This document shows positions 21,038 to 31,655 of a stretch of 64,000 nt of DNA, piece by piece. The stretch's first letter is position 1; every line of letters begins with the position of its first letter. The translations under genes were made by a program, and so were the position numbers. A model generated the notes under the pieces. It had not been told where the DNA came from. It saw nothing but the letters and a program-made list of their open reading frames with translations, and searched no databases. Origin of the DNA: Isochrysis galbana (taxonomy: Eukaryota; Haptophyta; Isochrysidales; Isochrysidaceae); contig CM030932.1 in the NCBI GenBank assembly GCA_018136815.1, forward strand, positions 8,742,001 through 8,806,000, in the 5' to 3' direction.

Positions 21038-22682
21038 TCATTCAAGCTCTTGTGACACCGCACAAAGCGTATTGTGCTCGACACAAGTACGCTGCATAGA
21101 TGTTGGTGGTACTGAGGGAGTGGCCGAACCACCCGGGACATCTCGATGACGGCCACTCGTGACGATTGCTAGGTTGCGGTCGGAAGCGGATCTATCGAAG
21201 GCTGCAATAATTGAGGCTTCATGGCCGTAATCGCGCAGCGCAAGTGTCCTGTCGAGGAGGACAAGAAGCTCAATTAGCTCACCTTGTACGCACTCGAGGA
21301 GGGAGAGACGTCTTTGAGTCTCGAACTCCATGTCTGCCTCCCTAACAATGGATTCGAGCTCTTCATCGCTCGCAGGAGGCAATCGTCGACGTGACAACGA
21401 CGCGTCCGCAAGAATACGAAGCCCACGAGTGGCCAGAATACGCTGCGAGAAGAATGAGACGTGAACAAGTCAGAGGAGTGCATGGCTGTCAGCACACATG
21501 TGGAGGTATCTCAATAAGCCAATTTCGGTGAGTGTAGACATACTCCAATGCGTGGTGGACTTTGTGTGGCAAGGGTTCTAGAGACACGGCATGTGCACAC
21601 CCCGGATGTCCGCATGCAGCTCAATGGGATAGGCAATGCATGATTAAGACGACGGGTACATGAGCTTCCATCAACAAGCTTACCCGAAGTCCATCCATTT
21701 CGTTTCCATCCACAAGCTTCTCCTCGGGCACACCGCGAGCTCTCAACAGCGCCCGAAGCGCGTGGCGGTTACGCCGCGGCCCCACAGTGGCCGATGCATC
21801 GAGCGCCATCGATGCCTTCTTCAATGCTGCGCACGGGATCGTCAGCCCCAATTCGCGCCCGCGCACTGAGCGCGGAGGACGGGGTGCCCCTCCTTGTTTG
21901 TGTAGACAACAAGGCACCATGATCAACGACACGTCTGCGCATGGCGCGACGGCCTCTACAAGCCGTTCACCCAGCAATCCACAAGGATGCAGCCCGACTA
22001 GAAGGTCGCCTTTGCGGAGTATCGGCCCCAGCTTCCCAGCAAAGACATCAATCGCCTCGAACTCAACAGAGGGGTAAAGTTCACGAGCGGACTTCAGGAG
22101 GTCGCCATTGCGATCTATTCCGAGTGCATTCACGCCGAGGACGGCCTGAAGCTCTGCGAGCAGATGACCTCGCCCACAGCCAACATCGACAATTCTTTGC
22201 ACGCCTTCCTTCGATGACATCCTGGAAGCAGTAACTTGCGCCAGCGCCCGCACTTGTGCAGCCTTGCTCTGTGTCACCTTGCGTGGCAAGAGGGGCCCCT
22301 TCTTGCGGCTGGTGCGGCTTGCGGCCATCGACGCGTACTTAGAGGAGCCCGTGATGTCAGGACGTCGTCCACGTAGCTCGACAGACGCTCTTCGAACAGA
22401 TTCGCAAAGCGCACGCAGCGTGGCTGGCATGCATTCATTCCATGCAGTGGTATAGTGGTGAAGCCCGCGCCTCTCGCACTCGCAGAGCGTAGGCTCGTCG
22501 AGGCCGAGGAGGAAGTCGCGCCAGCCGGCAGGATTTGGCCATCCCGGCACGCTGGCTCGGCCGCAGAGCAGCTCGTCCGGCTTTGCGTGCTGTGCGAGGT
22601 CGTCGAACAGCATCACGTCCACCGCGTCCTCGTGTCCCACCATCGCATCCGCGCACCCAGCTCGCGAACCAACGGCCTCCAT
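21038..22682 (-). CDS. SAM-dependent methyltransferase (METTL25/TRM13/GSTCD-like class)
   Basis: I read two exons, 22682-21684 and 21442-21038, about 467 aa, phase 0, donor CGG|GTAAGC and acceptor CGCAG|CGT. The N-terminal part has GWRDFLLGLDE. Residues 125-150 (KKGPLLPRKVTQSKAAQVRAL) give the helical segment that precedes the Rossmann fold. Motif I is IVDVGCGRGHLLAEL, followed by ALGIDRNGDLL, DLLVGLHPCGLLGERL and MVPCCLHK. Exon 2 carries LIELLVLLDRTLALRDYGHEASIIAAFD and the conserved end DRNLAIVTS. These fit the Methyltransf_32-type class, whose members modify tRNA or have unknown targets. The exact substrate cannot be read from the sequence. Confidence 0.75.
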
Positions 22683-23290
22683 TCACGGGAACAGGTCGTA
22701 AATGAAGAATGTGGAGTAGCCGTTAGAATTTGTAGTCTTGTAACTAACTGTAACTGGTAAGAGGTCTTGTTGGCTAGCATCCTTAACCACATACACCGGA
22801 CGAGCCATGCACCATCCACCAACCGCGCACACCCCCACCGCGGGGTAGGGGCTCCGTTGCCGATGAGGCACGGTCCCTCAGCACTAGTATTAAACTAGGA
22901 CAACAAGAACACTTTGACTTTGACACTCCCCCATCCCCCATCCCCCATCGCCGTCGCCGAAGGCGAATCCCTCTTTCCCATCCGACGGGGACTATTATGC
23001 TGAATCCTGCGGTCTTGCGGACTGCCGTGCCGACCGCCGATTCTTCACCTAACTGTCCGGACGGGTGTGGCTGCCCTTTCGTTTAGCTGTTTCGTCTTTG
23101 CTTCTCCCTTGCGTGGTTTTGTTTCGCTCATTGCTCTCTCGCATGGAAGCTCGATTCTAGCAAGGGGGTGTCGCATCCGCGATCGACCTTTTTGTTTTAG
23201 AAGTTGTTTGCGTTTCTATGTTCCCTCCTTGCAGGCTAGCCACTAGTCACCGTCGCAGGGTCCTACATTCTACATTCGTCCATTCGCCCT
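22683..23290. other. Intergenic region 5' of the methyltransferase gene
   Basis: Unique sequence with no recognisable gene. The part nearest 22683 is the likely promoter of the minus-strand methyltransferase. Confidence 0.35.
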
Positions 23291-23645
23291 CAACCTACTT
23301 TTATAAGTGGGGGACAATGGGGGCCTCGCGCCCCCCTCACACCATCGCGGACACCCCCCGGGGTGGGCCCGTACAATCAACCCCAGCCCCTGCCCTTTGG
23401 CAGGGGCAGGGCATCTGGCCCAGACCCTTCGGGAGCGCGGCCCGCGAGCCGCACTCCCACGCCCGCGCCGGGCCTGCCCTCGAGCTGACTCCCCCTCTGT
23501 CCCTGGTCGCCAGGCATACAGGTGTCTCTGGGCGGCTCCCATGGCCAGCGAGGCGAGCGTGGAAGAGGCAGGGGGGGCCAGGGGCTGAGCCCCAGCCTCC
23601 ACTGCCCCCTGAGCTGCCCTTGCTGGCCCCCTGGGAGCCATGAGC
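23291..23645 (+). mobile_element. R2-family retroelement copy with intact head
   Basis: It begins CAACCTACTT / TTAT / AAGTGGGGG: a 7-bp stem at 23294-23300 paired with 23305-23311, one G-T wobble. ATGG follows at 23317. The body matches 3578-3790 (+) and 51506-51190 (-). Its 3' half (CCAGCGAGG...CCCCAGCCTCC...CCCCTGAGCTG) is also related to R1, so R1 and R2 are one superfamily. The 3' end merges into the GGCGAGGGA minisatellite and no target duplication was found. Confidence 0.65.
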
Positions 23646-23691
23646 GTCTCGTCCTACCCGTCCCCGGTTCCCGAGGATCACGCCGGCGGCG

Positions 23692-24035
23692 GCGGTAGCG
23701 GCGGCGAGGGAGGTGGCGAGGGAGGCGGCGAGGGAGGCGGAGAGGGAGGCGGCGAGGGAGGCGGCGAGGGAGGCGGAGAGGGAGGCGGCGAGGGAGGCGG
23801 AGAGGGAGGCGGCGAGGGAGGCGGCGAGGGAGGCGGCGAGGGAGGCGGCGAGGGAGGAGGAGGCGAGGGAGGAGGAGGCGAGGGAGGAGGAGGCGAGGGA
23901 GGAGGAGGCGAGGGAGGAGGAGGCGAGGGAGGAGGAGGAGGCGAGGGAGGAGGAGGAGGAGGAGGAGGAGGAGGCGAGGGAGGAGAAGGCGAGGGAGGAG
24001 AAGGCGAGGGAGTAAGAGGCGAGGGAGGAGAAGGC
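23692..24035 (+). repeat. GGCGAGGGA-type minisatellite
   Basis: This tandem array is built from GGAGGCGAGG-like 12-18 nt units with internal expansions (GGAGGAGGAGGC). It yields long Gly/Glu, Ala/Glu or Ser/Pro open frames on both strands. These come from the repeat and are not genes. Confidence 0.9.
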
Positions 24036-24158
24036 GAGGAAGGAGGCGAAGTGGGGGGTGGTGAAGGTGGTGGCAGCGTGGGGGGAATAGAGGGTGATGG
24101 AGAGGGAGTGGAGGGTAGTGATGGAAAGGGATAAATCGATGGTGGGGGCGACGAGGGA

Positions 24159-24258
24159 NNNNNNNNNNNNNNNNNNNNNNNNNNNNNNNNNNNNNNNNNN
24201 NNNNNNNNNNNNNNNNNNNNNNNNNNNNNNNNNNNNNNNNNNNNNNNNNNNNNNNNNN
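24159..24258. other. Assembly gap, 100 N
   Basis: A run of exactly 100 Ns sits inside GA/GC-rich low-complexity sequence. The round length suggests a placeholder gap of unknown true size. Confidence 0.99.
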
Positions 24259-24407
24259 TAGGGAGAAGGGGGCGGGGGGCGGGGGGGGGTAGTATAAGTA
24301 GTAAGGGCGGGAGGCGGGAGAGGGGAGAGCGTAAAGGGCGGGAGAGGGGGGGGAAGAAAGGGCGGAAGAGGAGGGGTAGTAAAGGCGGGAGAGGGGGGAC
24401 AACACCA

Positions 24408-24530
24408 CGACGGTTGCGACGACCATGGTGGCGACGACCACCGCGAGGGCAATCAAGAGTCGTTTCGACGACATGTCTACCCGTATCTCCCCCCTCGCAC
24501 CGCTCCTTCTTGGTATACATTCGGGCTAGG
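24408..24530 (-). pseudogene. Broken duplicate of the knottin gene 5' end
   Basis: On the minus strand, 24530-24408 matches 36207-36415 of the plus strand, the promoter-proximal and N-terminal region of the triple-knottin gene. Shared pieces are GGCGCCTAC, CCTAGCCCGAAT, ATACCAAGA, GGAGCGGTGCGAGGGGG and the first about 25 codons. Here these read MSSKRLLIALAVVVATMVVA from 24474. After the membrane anchor the frame runs into GGCGGGAGAGGGG low-complexity sequence and the N gap, and no Cys-rich domain is present. It is either a truncated duplicate or a gene whose exon is lost in the gap. Confidence 0.65.
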
Positions 24531-24559
24531 ACAAGTAGGCGCCTCCTTGGGTCGGCGAA

Positions 24560-25316
24560 GGATGCATGTGGTGCCTTTTTCGCATTGGAGCGACGACATT
24601 CCACCTTCCTACTCGCGCCCGCGAAAGGAGCGTTCGCGGTTGCTTCGGCGAAGGGCTTGGTGCGCGTGAACCCGCTGTCGGGTGGGCGCTCGGGCGAGTT
24701 GTGCGACTTTTGGCGTCTACCAGGCCCTCTCGGGACGCGCCCTCATGCTGCCGAGCCAAGTCGCGTACGTGGTGCTGTTCGTCCTCTCCTTCGGGGTGCT
24801 CGCGGGGGGGGGGGCTCATGGTAGGGTGAGACTCCCCGCGGGGGAGGGGAAGAAAGAAGAAACCGGAGGGAAGGAGACCAAATGAAGGCAAGCCGCCTGG
24901 GTGCTCTCTGTGGAAGATTGATGGTTGTGAAGTGCCCTCCCATGTTCCATGTTGGTTGCACGGTTGCACTGATGGTAGAGGTTTCCACCATGAGGAGGGC
25001 AGCTGAGCTGCCCTCCCACATGAGGTGCTCTTGGGGTGGGAGGGTTTCCCACTGTTGGAGGGGGTCTCAAAGACCCCCTGCATGTTACGCGTTACGCAGA
25101 GCCATGGTGGCAACCGGTTCGGTGCCAGTGCTCGCCATCCCGCGCGCTTGCGCTTGCGCGGGTGTGGTTTGGATGGGTTGGATGGGCTCTGAGAGGGCTT
25201 TCTGACGAGCCGCCTCGGGCGGCATGGGGCGTCCCAGGTGGGGCGCGGTGGCGAGGGTCGCCTGGGGCTCGGGAGCGGTCGCGGCACGCTCCATAGTTCA
25301 AACTATAACAATAGTT
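24560..25316 (-). mobile_element. Head-hairpin retroelement D
   Basis: The head on the minus strand is AACTAT / TGTT / ATAGTT (25316-25301), with ATGG at 25294. The frame MERAATAPEPQATLATAPHL stops after 69 codons. The body is shared with 30085-30300 (CATGGCTCTGCG..., CACCCCAAGAGCACCTCATG) and contains the TTGCCTTCATTTGGT core at 24891-24877. The left boundary is approximate. The copy is decayed. Confidence 0.6.
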
Positions 25317-25560
25317 GTGCATATTCCTCATTAGATTCCGCCTAATATACCCATTTCCAGTAGCATATCCTAAGATCTCGTGATAAAACCTCAATCTTGA
25401 CTTAGTGAATTTTCACCCTTAGAAGTTAAAAGCCCTGTTTGACCGCCCTACAATTCTGAGATGGTCATTTTTTTACCCCTAACAAAAAACACTGTTTGAC
25501 CGCCCTACTTTCAGACCCCAGTGTTGGCACGGAGGTAGTATTATTATAGGCTTATGAGCT
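25317..25560. repeat. R4 and R5 interspersed repeats
   Basis: Positions 25317-25450 match 46545-46686 (R4: ATACCCATTTCCAGTAGCAT, GTGAATTTTCACCCTTA, then the GACCGCCC end). Positions 25447-25510 are an R5 copy (ATTCTGAGATGGTCATTTTT, then CACTGTTTGACCGCCCTA) placed directly after the same CTGTTTGACCGCCCTA motif. Confidence 0.65.
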
Positions 25561-25936
25561 ACTCCCTAGACCTTAGTACAAAACTTAGTCGTACGCGTTC
25601 TGTTGGTTGAGGGGGGGGATTGCGCGCCCCCCGCACGTCGTTTGAAAAGCGAGCGAGAGGCCGGCGCAGGGAGCGCGCGGGGGAGAGGGGGGCGTTAGGA
25701 GAAAAGGGGGGCGGTGTGGGGAAAGAAACCGGCGAGAGAAGGGAGAGGAGCTTGCGGGCGAGCGGCGTTGGCGCGAGAACCGAGGAGAGAAAGAGGACGG
25801 GGTGCGGGAGGAAAGGCGGAGAGGCAGCGCGAAGCTGCACACTCTGCGAATTGGACAGAATTCTCATTCGTGTAAATGCGCGTGGATCTTACGGAACGAC
25901 TCGAGTCTCTCTCTCTCCCTCCCCCCTCTCTCTCTG

Positions 25937-26010
<74 letters not shown>

Positions 26011-26432
26011 ACTAGAGATGTCCTTCCCTGCTCTCTCTCTCTCTCCGAAAAAGAAACTGACAGTCAAGACTCGTGGAACACACCGGTGCACAACGCCAAG
26101 CACACTTTGGCATTCCAAATGGTTCGACGCCACCAGAGAGGAGAGACGAGAGAAAAGAAGAGATGGATTTCGCGCGACGGCGCCTATGACCTCCTGCCCA
26201 GCAAGAGAGAGAGGACTTCAAAGGAGCGAGCGAGAGCCTCCATCCTCCTCCCGCTCTCTCCTAGTAACCCCGTGATAGCAGAAGATAAGAAGCCTCTCTA
26301 CGAAAGTAGATGGGAGGGAGAGGGGGGGGAGAGGGAAAGAAAGCGAGCGAGAGAGGAAGAGAGGGAGAGGGAGAGAGAGAGGGAGAGAGAGAGGGAGAGA
26401 GGGGGAGAGAGAGAGACTGCCCCCCCGCTTCA
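25561..26432. other. 5-phosphatase upstream region with CT and GA tracts
   Basis: It includes a CT microsatellite at 25904-26006 and a GA tract at 26312-26415 ending just before the start codon at 26433. No other gene is recognisable; the long frames here come from repeat sequence. This is the likely promoter and 5' UTR of the phosphatase gene. Confidence 0.5.
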
Positions 26433-28292
26433 ATGGAGCCCTCCCTGCCGCTGCGTGTGCTTCTAGTGGCGCACAACGTGAGCGGTGTATTCGACGACCT
26501 CGAGGGCGCACTCGCCGAGTGGGCTGACTCGCTCGCCTCTCTCGCCGCCTCTCACAGCGCTGACTTCCTTGCTCTCCACCTTCAGGAGGTGGGGGGCACC
26601 CGCTGGAGGGAGGAGGGCAGCCTCGACGCGGTGGCACACGTGCTCGACGCTCTGACCGAGAGGATGCCCGACTTCTGGTCCTCCGGGATGCTCATCAATC
26701 TCGACACTTCAGAGTCGGCCAGCCGCGACTCGACCTTCACAGCGCTTGGCAGCCTCTACCTCGTACGACGAGGCGCACCGATGCGGCGTGTCTCACTCTG
26801 GAGGTGGGCGGAGGACGAGGGGGTGGAGGGAGAGTTCATTAGGCTCTCCGAGCTGCCAGCGCCGCTTCAGTCTCGGCCCGGGCTACCGCTCCGCTACTGC
26901 CGCCATGCGCGCTTCCCGCAGGCCATCTACCCCGAGAAGGTGGACTGGTCACGCAAGGGCCGGATGCTCACACGCTGGCGGTTTGAGGGGGGCACTTCTG
27001 GGATGGGCGGTGAGGATGGTGCAGGTACGAGCAGAGTTGTCGACCTCGTCAATATTCACAACTTCCACGACGAGTGCAACCTTCGCGCGCTGCAGCACTG
27101 CAGCGCCACGCCCCAGGCATCGAGCGCGTACCTCAAGTCCTCAAGCAGCACGCCGGTTTCCTCGAGCGACATCGACCGGATAGACTCGCCGTCCGGGGTG
27201 GAGGAGGACGTGAGCACTGGTGTTAACTCAGTGGCCCGCAAGGAAATCGCTGGGACGGCGCAGCTGTCCCCGTTTGCTGCCTGCCGGCGGCGCGCGCTCG
27301 CCCTCGTCACGGCAGACGTGCTGGCGCTCTCCAAGGGCGTCAGCCCGGCGCCTGCCGTCTTCCTCTTTGGAGACTTCAATTTCCGGCTCGACCTGGCGGC
27401 TGTTGTCAGGCTTTTCTGCGGGAAGGAGGGCCTGCGCGCTGCGAGGGCCCTCGACCCTAAGAAAGGAGCATTGCAGCTGAGTACGGTGGGCGCCGCGGCA
27501 GGGCCGACCACAGGGGGGCTAGGTGGACTCCACAGCTCATTGATGAACAAGGGAAAATGTCGGACCGATGGCGTAGCAGCCGAGGGCGCGGACCAGGACG
27601 TAGTACATGGCCAGGAGGGCACACGGCTACCCATGCGCCCCATCCCCGCATCGAAGCTGGAGCTCGGCAAGAAGCGATTCCTTCTGGGCGAGCCGCGCAT
27701 CATCGCACGCCGTCTGACCGACTTACGAATGCTTGACCTTGAGCCGGGGCTGCAATCAGAGCCGCAAGAGCCGACGGCGCACGCGCATTGGAACGACGTC
27801 GCGGCGGACTCTGAATCCGACAGAGCTCCCGCTGAGCGCTACTTTCCCGTGGGGATGCCATTGCATGAGCTGCCTGTGCACTTTGAGCCAACATATGCGT
27901 TCCAGCCGCAAGGCGCTGCAACCTCGCCAGACTCGACATCCGCGTCGCCCTCCAACCCAAGGCCTTTCAAAAGGCGCCGTGGAATCGACTCGTTCATTAC
28001 GCGCATTGCGGCCCCTATCTTCGATCTCGGAATTCGAGCCGGAGCGCCCGAGGCCGCGATCGATGCGACCAGCCGCCACGTGCGTGACAACCGACCACTT
28101 ATTCAGGGCGAGGCTTGGTGCGAGGAGCTAGGAGGCAAGCGCTGCCCTGCATGGTGTGATCGCGTGCTCATGAACCAAGCGGCGATGGATCTGGTGCGGG
28201 AGTCCGCCGAGGAACCGATCTACGATGCTGTGATGCAACAGCGCATCATTACCGATCATAACAAGGTCTACTTGAGATTCACCTGTGACTGA
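26433..28292 (+). CDS. Inositol polyphosphate 5-phosphatase, INPP5A-like
   Basis: The single-exon gene encodes 619 aa. Enzymes of this class remove the 5-phosphate from Ins(1,4,5)P3 and Ins(1,3,4,5)P4 and end calcium signals. Conserved marks in order: LLVAHNVSG near the start, ALHLQEVGG (about 49-57), VDLVNIHNFHDECNL (about 204), LFGDFNFRLD (about 311-320), PVHFEPTYAF (about 484), the hallmark RCPAWCDRVLM (about 570-580) and the C-terminal DHNKVYLRF. It is longer than animal INPP5A (about 412 aa) because of Ser/Pro-rich insertions near 230-280 and 340-480. I see no SAC1, SH2 or CaaX. The frame is open upstream through the GA repeat, so I chose the ATG that follows it. Confidence 0.88.
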   Translation: MEPSLPLRVLLVAHNVSGVFDDLEGALAEWADSLASLAASHSADFLALHLQEVGGTRWREEGSLDAVAHVLDALTERMPDFWSSGMLINLDTSESASRDSTFTALGSLYLVRRGAPMRRVSLWRWAEDEGVEGEFIRLSELPAPLQSRPGLPLRYCRHARFPQAIYPEKVDWSRKGRMLTRWRFEGGTSGMGGEDGAGTSRVVDLVNIHNFHDECNLRALQHCSATPQASSAYLKSSSSTPVSSSDIDRIDSPSGVEEDVSTGVNSVARKEIAGTAQLSPFAACRRRALALVTADVLALSKGVSPAPAVFLFGDFNFRLDLAAVVRLFCGKEGLRAARALDPKKGALQLSTVGAAAGPTTGGLGGLHSSLMNKGKCRTDGVAAEGADQDVVHGQEGTRLPMRPIPASKLELGKKRFLLGEPRIIARRLTDLRMLDLEPGLQSEPQEPTAHAHWNDVAADSESDRAPAERYFPVGMPLHELPVHFEPTYAFQPQGAATSPDSTSASPSNPRPFKRRRGIDSFITRIAAPIFDLGIRAGAPEAAIDATSRHVRDNRPLIQGEAWCEELGGKRCPAWCDRVLMNQAAMDLVRESAEEPIYDAVMQQRIITDHNKVYLRFTCD

Positions 28293-28894
28293 ATCTCTGC
28301 TTGTCGCAATGTGTTCAGTAAGGCATCCACATTCGAGTGGCGGCTAGTTCGTACTTCTTGAATCGGCCTAGGGCCGGAGTGCCCCAATTTGCTTGGGGTC
28401 TATTGATGGTCTCGGGCAATCACTCCGCTTCAACGAGCCGGGGGCGTGCGGACGCCGCGATTTCGTCGACGATGTGCACCCTCTGCCGGTACAATTCGAA
28501 GCTGTGCCCTTGTGCCCCTGCTTGTTTGTTGCTGGCCTGGTGGAAGACAATGAGATTTATGTGTGCTATGTCCTGCGGTCGTGCTCCTGTACTTTTGTGA
28601 CTCCTTTGGTGTGATATCGCATATGAATCGCACATGCATGTACGCTGTGACCTAATCATGACTGTGCACATGTACTACTATTGAGTCCGTGCTCCATTCT
28701 ATGGCAAATGGTGATTGATGCATGCTCGATGCGCTCAATCAGCTCTTGCGCCGTATATGTATGTGTATGATAATGTAATAGTAAGAACTACTGAGGTCGC
28801 GTTCCGTCGAAACTCGACCATCCCAAGCCATCGAATGTCGCCATCGTCGTTTAGCTTGCGCATGAACCTACTTGCTTATACGTGGGGGGATGAA
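28293..28894. other. 3' flank of the phosphatase gene
   Basis: Non-coding sequence with no recognisable gene, ending at the head of retroelement C. AT-richer 28660-28790 may include polyadenylation signals. Confidence 0.35.
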
Positions 28895-29480
28895 AACTAT
28901 TGTTATAGTTCGAGCGATGGAGCGCGCGCCGACCGCTCCTGATCCCCAGCCCCCCGCCGTCACGACGCCCCACAGGGGCCGCTCCAAGCCGCCGGAGCCG
29001 AAGCGCTCACAGGCCGCCCCCCTGATAGACAGCGACGTCGACATGGTCCTTCCTCCCTCGCCTCCCCACCAGGCGCAGAAGCAGGGAACGGGGGGAGCCC
29101 TATTCCCTGCAGACCAGCAGAGCCAGCCCCTGGCTCTGCCGCCTGCCTCCACTGGCTTGCCAGCCCAACAAGGACTCCCCATGGTGGGTGGCAGCCTTGC
29201 TGCCACCCCCATGGTGGCAACTCCTACCACCAGTGCACCCCTCGTGGGCGGGCACTTCGCACAACAATCAATCTTGGGGGCCTTTTCGGCCTCCAACTCT
29301 TCAAAAAGCAGCACCCAGAAATCGTACGCTGAGGCGGCTGGACCCAAGGCACAGACGCCAACACACACACAGCAAGCCCCACCTCAACCCACTTATCGCC
29401 GGGAGCCCGCAGCGCGAGCCCCGGCGGCGGTGAGAGAGCGGCGCGGCGCGCCGCCATCGCGCTACGCCATGACAAGATGA
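28895..29480 (+). mobile_element. Head-hairpin retroelement C with ORF1-like frame
   Basis: The hairpin AACTAT / TGTT / ATAGTT (28895-28910) is followed by ATGG at 28917. The frame 28917-29480 encodes 187 aa starting MERAPTAPDPQPPAV. It aligns with copy A through PMVGGSLAATPMVATPT, then GGHFAQQSILGAF and KSYAEAAG. It then ends in a different Arg/Ala-rich tail and a stop. The frame is Pro-rich and no domain is recognised. The 3' boundary and target duplication were not found. Confidence 0.65.
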
Positions 29481-30084
29481 TTAAAAGATACCTAGGGGGC
29501 ACTGCCACACAAGGCACACTAACGGTATAGAACCAAAAATGGCACAAGACACCCTGTGATACCCCCTCCTAAGCGGAGTACGGATGGGATCCGAATGACG
29601 CTTACACAAATTGAACACAAACAAATGTCTGTCAAATGTGGATGGAAAAGCAAGGTGCAACTTGGCCAACAAAAAGGGCCAATCTTTCCCAAAGGGACAA
29701 TTCCTGCCCCAGCAGGGGAGAAGAGAGAGAAGAGAGACGAGACAGCGGTGCAGCCGAGCGGTCAGAAGGACTTACCCTCCCAGTTGGGGAGGAGAGAGAA
29801 GAGAGAAGGGACGGAAGTGCAACAACGCAGCCGAGCCGGTCAGATGGACCAACCCTCCCAGTCGGGGAGGAGAGAGAAGAGATGACCGTGCAGCCAAGTG
29901 GTCAGAGGGACTGCGAACCCTCCAGCGCCGTGAGTACCGAGAGGGAGCCTCGGTACCCGCGGCACCACTGACAAGAGGCGTGGGCTACGGAACTGGGCAC
30001 GACTGGGCCCGATATCAGCCGCTCTAGACGCCTCAGATCCCACTTTGGAGTGGTGGCCGAGGCGCCTTCCTGGGGCGAGCACTG
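29481..30084. other. Intergenic repeats
   Basis: Positions 29730-29885 contain a threefold imperfect repeat (CCCAGTNGGGGAGGAGAGAGAAGAGA). No gene is recognised. Confidence 0.4.
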
Positions 30085-31020
30085 GCACCGAACAGGTTGC
30101 CACCATGGCTCTGCGCATCATGCAGGGGGTCTTGGAGACCCCCTCCAACAGTGGGAAACCCTCCCACCCCAAGAGCACCTCATGTGGGAGGGCAGCTCAG
30201 CTGCCCTCCCCATGGTGGAAACCTCTACCATCAGTGCACCCAACATGGGAGGGCACTTCACAACCATCAACCCCATACGGAGAGCACCCCATGCCTCTGT
30301 TTTTCAACTTGTTGACACAATTCTCGTCTTCACCCCACTCTTGTGGGCCACTAGTACCAATCACTCAGTGCCCTGCCTTGGGCCCTCTCTCAACACAAGA
30401 CTCCCTCTCCCACGCCCCCTTCACACTTCAACCAACCCAAACGGCACGAACCCCCCCGCCCTCTGTTCAAAGCACCAAAAATTTCAATTCAAGACACATG
30501 TTGATACACTTTTCGTTTTCACCCCACGCTTGTGGGCCACAAGTACCTACAACTCAGTGCCCTGCCTTGGGCCCTCTTTCAACACTTCACTCCATCTCCC
30601 ACTCCCTCATCCCACTACAACCAACCCAAGAAGCACAAACCCCCTCGCCCTCGGATTCAAACACCAAAAATTTCGACTCAAGACCAGAGGGAGGACATGT
30701 TTTGAGGCGGCGTCGCTGCCCATGCCTAGCGCAAGGGAATAGCGCCCCCACTCAAACATCTCCTTCCCCAAAGCTCCTCTTTGAGGAGTTGCTCCTCACC
30801 CTCCCATTAGGCCCCCTTGCCTGCGAGACCAAAACAGGATCTTGGCGTGGGGGGCTGCTTGAATGTGGAGGGAGGGGTGCTCCGGCTAGCGCAGGTAGTG
30901 AGCTAGTGAAGAGCTGGGTGGCATAAGGGGGAAGGGTGCTTGCGCTCGCCGCGGCAGGGAGTCCTGTCTTGTGTGCGCGCTAGTCCCGTTCCTTTGCCGC
31001 GCCGCGACCCATAAAAATTT
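30085..31020 (+). mobile_element. Headless retroelement body and 3' end
   Basis: Positions 30085-30300 match the minus-strand body of element D. Positions about 30310-30495 and 30496-30685 form a two-unit tandem repeat (TTTTCACCCCACGCTTGTGGGCC-type units of about 187 bp). A long frame continues to 30926 and ends FEELLLTLPLGPLACETKTG ... SELVKSWVA. That ending recurs at 43446-43225 (-) and in part at 45839-45720 (-). The stretch to 31020 (GCCGCGCCGCGACCCATAAAAATTTG) is shared with 43123-43200 (-) and marks the element's 3' end. Confidence 0.6.
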
Positions 31021-31546
31021 GTTTAAAATTAAATTAATAGTTTTGAAAATGAAAAGTCCAAATTGAATGGGTTTCGTTTAACTTTAAAACATTTACTAGT
31101 GCCACGCCACCGTTACCTCGAGTTGCGCTGCGGCGCAGTGCAGACGGAGCTCGTGCAGACGGAGCTCCATTGGTCAATGCTCCCGCGTCGCGGCAGAGAC
31201 GGGCTAGATGCACAAGAAATTGTATCGCTCAAAAATGAGTCCACGACCACGACGTGGGGAAAGACGGATGTGCCGCAACCATCCAGCAGTGGGATGAGAG
31301 CTCTTGATTTCTCAATGAAAAGTCTTAGTACACAGTATCCACAACAAGTAGATGTTCATTATGGTGCAAGAGATTGCGGCCCATGATTTGATTAGAGCGC
31401 CTTGATGGCCTTGAATCGTAAGCACTAGAAGGTCAAGACTTGCACAGGCGGGTTAGACCAAATTTGAACATAGGCCGAGGTAGGAATGGCAGGCCAAGGT
31501 TTGGCTCCACGGAGGGTCTGCCTCGCTGCCGGTGAGCCTGGAAGCG
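31021..31546. other. Intergenic region downstream of the LPMO-GH8 gene
   Basis: The sequence 31021-31450 shows no recognisable gene. The plus-strand frame at 31063-31386 has no domain. Confidence 0.35.
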
Positions 31547-31554
31547 GTTGATGG

Positions 31555-31655
31555 TGCCACAGTTCGTTTACGCACGATTTTCGACCCAAACCTCTCCATT
31601 GGTTTGATGTTGCCACAGTCCGTCTACGCGCGATCTTCGACGCAGACCTCTCCAT
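31555..31655 (+). repeat. 45-bp tandem duplication across the LPMO-GH8 stop codon
   Basis: Positions 31555-31599 and 31611-31655 are imperfect 45-bp copies with a 56-bp period. The second copy holds the last codons and stop of the minus-strand gene. The first lies just downstream in its 3' UTR. Confidence 0.7.

Noticed and set aside
23337..24604. Very long minus-strand frames (over 300 aa) across the N gap
   Set aside because: They consist of Ser/Leu/Pro repeats from the GGCGAGGGA minisatellite and span undefined bases. Only the about 25-codon knottin-type N-terminus within them is meaningful.
28895..29480. Target-site duplication for element C
   Set aside because: I compared the 5' flank (GGGGGATGA) with the sequence after the frame and found no convincing match.
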